Shown here: piece after piece, positions 18,586 to 26,045 of the stretch | How positions within the stretch are numbered: position 1 is the first letter of the stretch | Layout of the letters: every line of letters starts with the position of its first letter | NCBI GenBank assembly: GCA_001430745.1 | Contig: KQ482042.1 | Coordinates: forward strand, 1,670,069-1,696,113 | Reading direction: 5' to 3' | Origin: Auxenochlorella pyrenoidosa | Taxonomy: Eukaryota > Chlorophyta > Trebouxiophyceae > Chlorellales > Chlorellaceae | DNA: 26,045 bases | Notes under the pieces: generated by a model | Told to the model about the DNA's origin: nothing | The model's database searches: none | What the model saw: the letters and a program-made list of their open reading frames with translations, nothing else | Made by a program: the position numbers and the translations under genes

Positions 18586-20792
18586 ATGCAGCGAGTTGGT
18601 GGGGCTGATGCCCTGCTGCAGGCCATTTTCGGCCACTCCCAGGGCGCTGCGGAGCTCGCTGGCGCATCACAGGGCGACTGGGAGGAGCTAGACGAAGAGC
18701 AAGGTGACCAAGGCGAGGAGGAGGAGGAGCTGGAGGCGGTGGTAGAGGGCGGCAGCGGCGACGGCCCAGAGCTTGAGCTGGATGCAGAGCCAGAGGAGGT
18801 GGTCCGCCGCATTCAGTCGGCTGCCCTATGGTTTGTTAGCCAGCTGGCTGAGGGCATGCTGCCAGACATTGATCTCGTGTCTCGAACCGCCAGCAACCGC
18901 GCTCTGACGGCAGCAGACGGCGATCTGGGGCTAGAGGGGCAGGGCGAAGAGGAAGCTGGCAGCGCGGAGGGCCCCAGGCATTTTGTGCTGCGCCTGCAGC
19001 AAGCCAAGCAGCGCCGCTCACTGGTGGGGCGGCACCCCGAGAGCGCAGAGCAGGTGGCGCGTCTGTGGGTGCTGCTGGGCGCTGTGCACGCTATGCTGCT
19101 GAGCGGCGAGCAGGCCACGCAGCGCGAGCTGTGGTACCGCTTCAAGACACTTGAGGTGGGCTTTTCTCGACGCGCATGCTAACAATGAGGGTTAGCACCA
19201 GGGATGCACCAAAGATTGGGTGTGCTGCACAGATTGGCCACTCATGTGTACACCACACCTTCATTTGCCTGCCTCCCGCTCCTGCCGCCACCCACCCACA
19301 CACCCACACCACCACCTACCTTGCACCCTGCGGCCAGGTGTTCCGCTCCCCGCGGGACGTGAGCGAGGCCATCCAGGATGCAGTCAGCATGCTGCAGGTG
19401 CCGCGGTCGGCTCTGGCCATCACCGCCAGCAGCAAGGGCCTGGTGGGCGGCCGGCTGATCATCCACGACCAGCGCTCAGGTGGGAGGGGCAGCGCAGTGA
19501 GGAGCAAATTTGTGTGTGCTGGCGGGACCTTGCCTACTCGTTGATATGTGCAGCTGTGGGCTTGCAAGTTGACGCAGGCTTGCTGCTTGTAGTACGGGCT
19601 GCAACTTCCTCCCACTGCCTTGGCCTGCAGGCACGGAGACTGACTGCAGCCTTGCGGCCGCAGGCGTGGCGGTGCCCGGGGACGTGGCTGCGATCCTGCG
19701 GGATCTGGCCTTCCAGACCGATGCACAGCTGATCCTGGTGGTTGAGAAGGACGCGGTCTTCCAGGCAGGGCCAGCACAGAGGAAGTGTGCACATTCTGGT
19801 CGGCGGGTGCCTGCTGGACTTCCTGCCCTGCTGTCTGAGAAGACTCTACTACCGCACCCACCTGGCTTTCGCTTTCGCGCATGCGCCATTGCCCTGCAGC
19901 GCCTGCTGCAGCAGAAGTTCTTTGAGCGAGTGCCAAGCATCATCTGCACTGGGAAGGGCGTGCCTGACCTCGCGACACGGTGAGGCCCGCAAGTTGTATG
20001 TTCGATCGGCACCTCAACTGCCAGTGTGCTCTGCCGGCTTCAGTGCATCGGCACCTGTTGAGCTCATGCTGCACATGGATTGCAACACCAGTGGCCCTGC
20101 CTGGCCCCTGCAGTGCCTTCCTCTCCTCCCTCTCGCTGTCCTTCCCCCACCTGCCACTGGTGGGCCTGGTGGACTGGAATCCAGCAGGTGGGAGCCAGCG
20201 CGCTGGCCCTCGTCCGCACCTGTCAGTACTGCTGCAGGGACGGCACTGCTGTCGACACACCCATGCAGCGCTTTGGCTGCGCTGCCCCTACTTCCACGCT
20301 GACTGCCCTCATGGCTGCCGCCAGGCGCCAACATCCTGTCCATCTACCGGTTTGGGAGCCACCGCATGGGTCTCGAGTCCCCGCACTACGCGCTGCCCAC
20401 GCTGGGCTGGCTGGGGGCACGCGCCAGCCAGCTGCGGAGCGCCGACGCCGACGCCTTTCAGGTGCACGGCCAGACATGGCGGGCGGGGCCATAGGCAGCG
20501 GGCCTGGAAGCCACGCAGGCCCCTGTGCCCCCACCCACTGGCACCCCTTGGCATCGCCGGCAGAGACCTCCTCCTGTGCTGCCCCGTTGCCCCAAAGCAG
20601 GAGCTCACGGCGCGGGACCGCGCCCAGGCCACCAACCTGGCTGCCACGCTGGGGCAGGCCTGCCCCGCCTGGGCGGAGGAGCTGCGGCAGATGCTGGGCA
20701 GCGGGACCAAGGCGGAGCTGGAGGCGCTGGACACGGCCGAGTGCCTGCCGGGCCTGCTGGAGCGGTGCATCCTGGAGGGCGACTGCCTGTGA
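18586..20792 (+). CDS. SPO11: SPO11 / topoisomerase VI subunit A homologue
   Basis: Seven exons: 18586-19155, 19338-19479, 19631-19764, 19900-19979, 20114-20187, 20325-20461, 20601-20792. Together they give 1,329 nt, or 442 residues, in phase. SPO11 makes the double-strand breaks that start meiotic recombination, by attacking DNA with a tyrosine. The order of motifs is canonical: a WHD/5Y-CAP segment with TQRELWYRF (catalytic Tyr about 184), VFRSPRDVSEAIQD, RSALAITASSKGLVGG, then the Toprim fold. The Toprim part has VVEKDAVFQ (metal-binding Glu about 276), FERVPSIICTGKGVPDLATR and LVGLVDWNPAG (Asp about 329), then ILSIYRFGSHRMGLE and LGWLGARASQL. The usual second acidic residue of the Toprim D-x-D is Asn here (D-W-N), a form I associate with the plant SPO11-2 branch. 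An acidic extension (about 30-75) precedes the core and explains the extra length. The start context is AGCCATGC. Confidence 0.93.
19765..19899 (+). other. GC-AG intron in SPO11
   Basis: The donor is TTCCAG|GCAGGG and the acceptor is CCCTGCAG. The splice joins VVEKDAVFQ to RLLQQKFFERVP, with no gap or insertion relative to the conserved SPO11/TopoVI-A core. The nearby GT dinucleotides are in the wrong phase, so the GC donor is the only one that restores the frame here. Confidence 0.8.
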
Positions 20793-21312
20793 GCGGCGGC
20801 AGCCCGGGCAGCGCGGTGCAGCCGACGTGCTGCAGCAGAGCGCGGGGTGCGCACGCAGGGTGGGGTATGGCAGAGAAGGTCGGGCATGCGCAGGCTGCCA
20901 ACCTGGAGTGCAGCCGTACCTTGGTGCGACTGCGGCTTTGCCTATTTTGCCTGTCATGCCCTCTCTGTCGAGTGCTCTTGGTGCAAGGAAAAGCTGGTTC
21001 AGGCAGGGTGTGTACAGTGGGAGAGTAATCACATGGCATGGGTGCGGTAGCGCGGAGACATGGCCCTTGGGAAAATGGGCACAACCAGAGAAGCGTTTGA
21101 AGCTGGGCATGAGCAGAGCGAGAACAAGGTATGACGGAGGATGCATGCTTGACATGTTGTTTGGAGAAAATCAGGATCAAACCACGGCAAGTATGCGGTA
21201 GTCGATGGGGTACGTGGAGGCATTGCCTTCGAGGCCCGGGCAAGAGCAGCGCTGCCCTCTCGGGGGTTTCGCCAGCAGGGCAGCTGCCAGCGGCGCCGGC
21301 ACTTCCTACTCC
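20793..21312. other. Convergent intergenic region downstream of SPO11
   Basis: This 520-bp stretch lies between the SPO11 stop (+) and the stop of the plastid-type gene (-). The open frames are short and lack recognisable motifs. It probably contains both 3' UTRs. No RNA gene or repeat was seen. Confidence 0.55.
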
Positions 21313-23063
21313 TCATTTGTCGTCTACCGACCGCCACTCCACATCGATCGTCTGCCCGGCCGCGGCGCTGGCGCCATCCAGGCGCACCACCTCTCCATTG
21401 GGCAGCCGCACAGACACGTTGAGCTCCTGCGTGGCTGCGCCGCCCTCCACAAACTGCACCTGGGCCTGCAGGGTACAGGGGACCAGGGGGTTTGTGATCT
21501 TGCAATGTCCGGGGGCAAAGGGCTCCAGGAAACACAGCGGGGGTGTGCGAGTCGAGTGTAGCCGCCTGCTGGGTGGCGTGGAGCGAGACCATGGCAATGG
21601 CAACTAATTGAGCCTCTTCCCCTTTGATCTGGCAGCCCTGGACAGGCTGCCAGCCCGTCGCTGTGCGATGCCCTGCGCTCTCCATCCCATGTCTTGTGGG
21701 AGCGCCCCCTGGCTGAAGAGCAATGCAAGGTCTCCCAAATAAAGCAAGCTAGCAAGCAACGAAGAAAAGGCTGCAGGTCCCAGACTGCACTGTCCTTGGA
21801 CTGCCTTGCCAGCTCACCTGCGCGGTCGCTCCGCTTGGGCCCACCACCGGCATCAGCAGCGTGATTGTCTGGGACATCCGCCCGTTGACGGACTGGGTCA
21901 TGCTGCTCTGGCTCACGGGCGGCAGCACGCGCACGGGGCTGCCCAGCAGCGCGCGCACGCGGCTGTTGTTCTCAATCACGCGGGTGGCGCGCTCCTGCGG
22001 GTGGGGAGGGGCACGGCGGGGACAAGGTGCGCTGCAGAGCATGCGAGGTGGCGCCCTGGGCCCTGGATAGCCGGCAAGGCACGCTGCTGGCCCAAACAAA
22101 TGTCCGTCACCCCGGCCCCAGCTTGCCAGCCAGCCAGTGCCCCCGCCCAGGGCCCCCACAGCGCAGCCGCACCTGCACGTCTGCCACCTGTTCTGCCGCC
22201 TGCCGCAGCTGCTCCCCCATGGCGCCCACAGCAGAGCGCAGCATGCCGCCCACAGCGCGGTTCAGCAAGCCGCCGACCAGGCCGCCGCCAAAGCCCAGGT
22301 CCCCTGAGGAGCGGGGAGGGAGGGGGGGCATCAGTCAGCAGGAGGCGACTCCACGAGCACAGGACTCGCCGCACCCACCTCCACCAGCCAGCATGCTGCC
22401 CATCGCGCCCACCCTAGCCATGCACGCAGGCCGCAGCCTGAGGCATTGCAAAAGCCGCAGCTGCTGCACCCAGCGCAAGCGCACCTGGCCTGTAGACGTC
22501 CTCTCGCTCGCGCCGCGACTCGCGCCGCGTGGGCCGCTCCTCCTCGCGCTCCGTCGGCACAATCGACTCCACCGCCTTGGACACGCTGCTGCCCACTTTT
22601 TTCACAAGATCCCTGCGCCATGAGCGATAGCACTTGGGGTAAGAAGCATGCTGCAGTTACCTGGCCGCAAGGCAGCACTGCTTGGGATCGCAGGCGCTTG
22701 GAAGGCGCCGGACAGGCACGCCACGCCGGCCAGCGGCAGGGCCTGCAGCGCTCTGCCTTGGCTCCCAGCCACTCACTTGCCGAGCTCTGCTGCTTCTGCC
22801 GCTATCTCTGACCAGCTCTTCTCGCTGCCCTTGCCAGCCAGGCAGCGCACGGCCAGCCGCTGGTGCGCCTGCGGGCGCCGCGCCGCCACTGCCGCCGGCT
22901 GCAGCCTGCTACTGCCGCTGGGCCGTCGTGCGGCCAACCCTGGGCTACACATCACCGACATTCTGCGTGCCTGCACGACCCGGGCTGCCGGTCGTGTGGG
23001 CAGACGAGCAGCGTGCGCCGAAAGCTGACTTGCAAGAACGGCGAGACTCCTGTTGGCTGCCAT
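21313..23063 (-). CDS. Plastid-targeted protein with Coa1/Tim21-like C-terminal domain
   Basis: Five exons: 22777-23063, 22485-22612, 22173-22303, 21818-21994, 21313-21465. Together they give 876 nt, or 291 residues, in phase. The first 70-75 residues are Ala/Ser/Arg-rich with almost no acidic residues (MAANRSLAVLASQLSAHAAR onward), a transit peptide of plastid or mitochondrial type. A helix (KSWSEIAAEAAELGKDLVKK), a charged linker (TEREEERPTRRESRRERED) and a Gly-rich amphipathic segment (GFGGGLVGGLLNRAVGGM) follow. The C-terminal domain starts ERATRVIENNSRVRALLG and continues SPVRVLPP, SQTITLLMPVVGPSGATAQ, AQVQFVEGG and LNVSVRLPNGEVVRLDG. This 'helix, then LG-x-P, then paired beta strands' arrangement resembles the Coa1/Tim21 fold of plant chloroplast proteins annotated as cytochrome-oxidase-assembly-like. 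Family assignment is moderate; the role is not established by the sequence. Confidence 0.75.
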
Positions 23064-23246
23064 GAAATCCTGAGTGATATAATGTGCAAGAGTTGACCGA
23101 TCAGTGCTATTTATGTGCTCAAGCTCTAGCTGCGAGAGATGACGGGACCTGCAGGTGCCCTGCTGTGCCCAGTTGGCGACTGCGCACCGGCAAGCAAATG
23201 GTCGCTTCCCGGTCACCTCTTTGGGTGGTCGCGGTGGGTGATCGCA
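23064..23246. promoter_or_regulatory. 183-bp shared divergent promoter of the plastid-protein and TMEM144-like genes
   Basis: The two start codons are head-to-head. The region has locally AT-rich patches (TGATATAATG at about 23073-23082, CTATTTATG at about 23107-23115) that could serve as core-promoter elements. It also has a 10-bp palindrome, ACCTGCAGGT. Nothing more specific is visible. Confidence 0.5.
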
Positions 23247-25583
23247 ATGGCGAGCATATTCAGCAGGCCTCTGGCGGGCCTGCTCTTTGCCTCCCTCAGG
23301 TTTGCACCCCAGCTGATGTCGGCTCGGCCTCGGCCTTCCTTGGTGACAGGAGGGTCATGTGGGGATGTTGTGGAAAGCTTGGGAGCTTGGAAAGACACCC
23401 GCTGGCAGTAGCTGCCACCGCCTGAGCGCACGTGGCGGCAAGCGTCTGGCAAGCAGAGGCGCACGTTTCACAACCCCTGCTCGTCCAATTGCAGCGCCGT
23501 GTTCAATGGCAGCTTTGGCGTGTTCACCAAGCTGCGCACGGCCAGGGGCGTCTCGCCGCTGATCATCAACTACTGGATGGCCGAGGGGGTGGGCATCAGC
23601 GGCCTGCTCCTCCTGGCCCTGCCAAACCGGGTGAGCAGGCCAGAGCCGCAGGCTGCAAGCGACCTTGCTTCTGGCTGCTCGCAGACATGGATGCACTGCG
23701 TTGCGCATGAGCGAGCTCGCAAGTTGCACATCACAACGCTGCCAGGCGCCTGCTCGTGCGCCGCACCTTCCCCCCCCGCCAGCAGGTCTTCACTTGGTAT
23801 GGCGTGCTGTCGGGTATCCTCTTTGTCGCCTCCTCCGCCCATGCCGTCACCGCCATCGCCCTGGTCGGCCTGGCCACCGCCACGGGCGTGTGGTGCGGGA
23901 CCGCAGTGCTCGTGTCCTTTGGCTGGGGCGTGGCGGTGGCGGGGGATGAGGTGGCGCACCCGGGGCGCGCCGCCGCCGCGCTGGCGCTCATCCTGGCGGG
24001 CATCGCGGGCATCGTGGCCTCTGCCGCTGGCGGCGGCGCTGGCGCCCAGCCTGGAGAGACGCTGAGCACGGAGCCGGCAGCGTTGGCAGACGGGCCGGAT
24101 GGTGAGGTGGCTGGCGGAGCTGCTGGCTGGCAGTGGGTGGTCAGCACTCACAGTGCCAGCTGTTCTTCAGGCGGGGCGCAGCCTTGTTTTCTGTGCGGCA
24201 TGGTCTTGAGCCCCACGCAGCGCCGGTCGGCTGGCCCCACCTCGAGCCACCCGCACCCCTGTGCTGCATGAGCAGAGGAGGGCATGGGTGAGAGCCTGCT
24301 GCCTGGCGACCCGCCTGGCCGGCAAGAGCCGGCGCCAGCTTATTGGCACAGCCAGCTGTCCCCTGCCGCCCGCATCTCTCTCGGGCTGCTGGCTGCTGTC
24401 GCGGCAGGCGCCTTTGGAGGTGGGGGGCTGCCCAAGCTAGCATTCTGGCATGCGCCTGCTGCTGCTGCTTGCAGCAATTCCCAAAGCCACCCTGCCTGCG
24501 TTTGTTCTGCCCGCAAACCTCCCTGCCTGCCTGGCTGCTGGCAGGCTGACTCTTGCCTCCCTCTTGCTTGCATGGGCGCCCAGCCCACTAGCAGGCTTAC
24601 GTGGGGGGAGACCCTCGGGCCCACACACACTCTCGGGCGGGCCTCAAGTTGGCAGCAGAGGCAGCTGCTTTCCGCCGCGCATGCCCCGACTACCTGCTGA
24701 GGGCCCTGGCCCGCCTGCCCTGCCCTGCAGGCCTCATCCTGGCCCCCATGGTGGCGGCCCCTAAGGCCGTGCGCGGCGTGCAGTTCGCGCCGTCCATGGC
24801 GGCGGGGGCGCTGCTGGTGGCCCCCCTGGTCACCGCCATCCTGACCCGCGCCGGTGGCGGCACCCCCTTCACGCAGGCAAGTCCGAGCTCCCCGCAGGCA
24901 GAGGCCGGCGGGCTGAGCCCGGCCCAGCTGCCGAGTGCCGAGCAGCAGCGTCCCGCGCACTCGGCGCAGGACCGGGGGAGGCCTGGCCAGCCGGCGTGGG
25001 TCAACACCTGCTGGGGGGGCAGCTGAGTGTGCGCGCAGGCTGCTGCTGGCGGTGGCCCACTGCTGCGCAGCACAAACATGGCGCGCAGACTTCTCCCCAG
25101 GCAAAGAGGCTGGTGCGAGCAGGCGCTTCCAAGCGTGCCTGCGCTACTTCCTGTGCAGGCCACAAGCAGCAGAGCGGCGGTGCCCGGCATGGCAGCCGGG
25201 GCGACTTGGATGGTGGGCAATGTCCTCTCCATACTGGCAGTCACAAACCCCCGAGTTGGACTTGCGGTCGCGATGCCAATCATGCAGGCGAGGCAAGGCG
25301 TCGCTTGTCGGAAAAGCCCAGGGATGCGAGCAGCGGATGGCATGCTGTGCTGCCAGCCTTCCAGTGCTAGTCGCTGATGTGAACCGTCAACAGCTGCAGA
25401 CTGGGCCCCTGCCGCCCAACAAAACTTTCCCTCCTGCAGTGCGGCCTGTTTGTGGCTGGGCTGTGGGGGATCTTCTTGTTCCATGAAGTCCGGGGGCCGC
25501 GCAGGCTGGCGCTGTACTGGGCCTCGGGGCTGACGTTGGTGGCTGGGGCGGCGCTGCTGGCAGCAGCCAAGGGCGACAGCTGA
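23247..25583 (+). CDS. TMEM144-family (DMT-like) membrane transporter
   Basis: Seven exons: 23247-23299, 23495-23630, 23786-24101, 24276-24419, 24731-24876, 25159-25287, 25440-25583. Together they give 1,068 nt, or 355 residues, close to the 345 of human TMEM144. The family consists of ten-helix drug/metabolite-superfamily proteins, presumed carbohydrate transporters. Marker stretches in order are LLFASLSAVFNGSFGVFTKL (helix 1, spanning exon 1-2), VGISGLLLLALP, WYGVLSGILFVASSAHAV, GLATATGVWCGTAVLVSFGW, ALILAGIAGIVAS, and an acidic loop of about 55 residues. The second half has ISLGLLAAVAAGAFGGLIL, GMAAGATWMVGNVLSILAV, the VAGLWGIFLFHEVRG signature, and a final helix (YWASGLTLVAGAALLAAA). The very short N-terminus suggests helix 1 is a signal anchor. 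Introns 5 and 6 appear to have GC donors. Substrate is unknown. Confidence 0.87.
24877..25158 (+). other. GC-AG intron in the TMEM144-like gene (intron 5)
   Basis: The donor CAG|GCAAGT is the textbook GC-type donor and the acceptor is CCTGTGCAG. It joins GGGTPFTQ to ATSSRAAVPGMAAG in phase 0. The GT two bases further on is in a different phase and breaks the frame of the downstream helix. Confidence 0.75.
25288..25439 (+). other. Probable GC-AG intron in the TMEM144-like gene (intron 6)
   Basis: The donor ATGCAG|GCGAGG joins PIMQ to CGLFVAGLWGIFLF, keeping the spacing expected between the conserved Pro-Ile and Leu-Trp-Gly of the family. A GT donor 12 bases downstream is also in phase but would insert four residues (ARQG) into the helix region. 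Confidence 0.6.
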
Positions 25584-25841
25584 AAGGCGGCGCCATCCCC
25601 GCGGCCCATGCCTTGCGCGCGCCTGCACGCGCCATGATCATAACCGTGCCCCTGTGACATTGGCCGCATTTTCAAGGGTAGCAAGCTGTCATTCGGCAGG
25701 GTTATCAATGTGGGCAAGCAGCAGGGAGCGGCAGCACAAAATGGATAGGAGAAAGAGCTTAGCGCACAGGTGGACACGGCAGTGGAGAGGGCCAGGCAGG
25801 CGGGAGCGGGACAGGTGACGCTGGGCGGCCCTCCCTGCTTG
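25584..25841. other. Convergent 3' region
   Basis: A 258-bp gap lies between the TMEM144-like stop (+) and the stop of the truncated minus-strand gene. No coding or structured element is apparent; it likely holds the 3' UTRs. Confidence 0.5.
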
Positions 25842-26002
25842 TCATCGTCCCGCGCGCAGCTGCCGCGCCGGCTGCTGCTGCCGCTGCTGCTGCTGGCTGC
25901 TGCCCAGCGAGCCGCCGTGGCCCTGGGTGCCGCCAATGCTGCCCTCCTCCATTTGCTGGAACTTCCAGAACATGTCCAGGGAGCCCAGGAAGAAGGGGCG
26001 CA
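25842..26002 (-). CDS. Last exon of an unrecognised gene (5' part outside window)
   Basis: The acceptor CCTTCGCAG, preceded by a C/A-rich pyrimidine tract, opens a frame that reads RPFFLGSLDMFWKFQQMEE and then GSIGGTQGHGGSLGSSQQQQ before a Gln/Arg-rich tail ending RAGR and TGA. The acceptor is phase 1. The aromatic, ordered start followed by a Gly/Ser/Gln-rich tail looks like a genuine C-terminus. There is too little to name a family. The C-rich stretch to 26045 is the intron. Confidence 0.6.
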
Positions 26003-26045
26003 CTGCGAAGGGGTTGGGTGGGGGGTTGGGTGGTGGTGGGTGGGT

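Noticed and set aside
19280..19325. CA/CCA-rich simple repeat as a regulatory element
   Set aside because: It lies in SPO11 intron 1 near the acceptor and is adequately explained as a pyrimidine-rich splice tract.

Overview
The window is GC-rich nuclear DNA with many short spliceosomal introns (about 100-440 bp, nearly all GT-AG). It carries a proline/serine-rich cell-surface protein, a plastid-targeted-looking protein and a plant-type SPO11. This points to a green alga, most likely a Chlorella-like trebouxiophyte; the lineage is inference from composition and gene content. No prokaryotic operons, mobile elements, CRISPR arrays, rRNA or tRNA were seen. Gene models were built by hand from open frames, splice sites and phase bookkeeping. 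For seven complete models the exon lengths sum to an exact multiple of three with matching phases at every junction.

Layout, left to right: (1) 2-2155 (+), the 3' part of a proline-rich single-pass membrane protein. (2) 2939-9403 (-), a ten-exon gene for an unrecognised, about 1,624-residue, probably nuclear protein. (3) 9712-11151 (-), a five-exon MGST3-type microsomal glutathione S-transferase (MAPEG). (4) 11541-12434 (-), a three-exon homologue of the FAM241/DUF4605 small membrane proteins. (5) 12435-13604, a 1.17-kb divergent intergenic region. (6) 13605-17450 (+), an eight-exon gene fusing an F-box, RCC1 repeats and an R3H domain. (7) 17757-18411 (-), a small protein weakly like the N-terminal module of RAD54B-type proteins. 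(8) 18586-20792 (+), seven-exon SPO11/TopoVI-A, head-to-head with (7) across only 174 bp. (9) 21313-23063 (-), a five-exon plastid protein with a Coa1/Tim21-like C-terminal domain. (10) 23247-25583 (+), a seven-exon TMEM144-family transporter, head-to-head with (9) across 183 bp. (11) 25842-26002 (-), the last exon of a gene that continues past the window.

The genes do not form one pathway. They read as an ordinary, compact algal chromosome segment with alternating convergent and divergent neighbours. The most interesting points are the F-box-RCC1-R3H fusion, the SPO11 gene sharing a tiny promoter region with a possible recombination-related protein around a perfect 14-bp palindrome, three to four GC-AG introns whose donors are fixed by reading phase or family spacing, and a clear algal FAM241 homologue. 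No wholly new multi-gene system was found.
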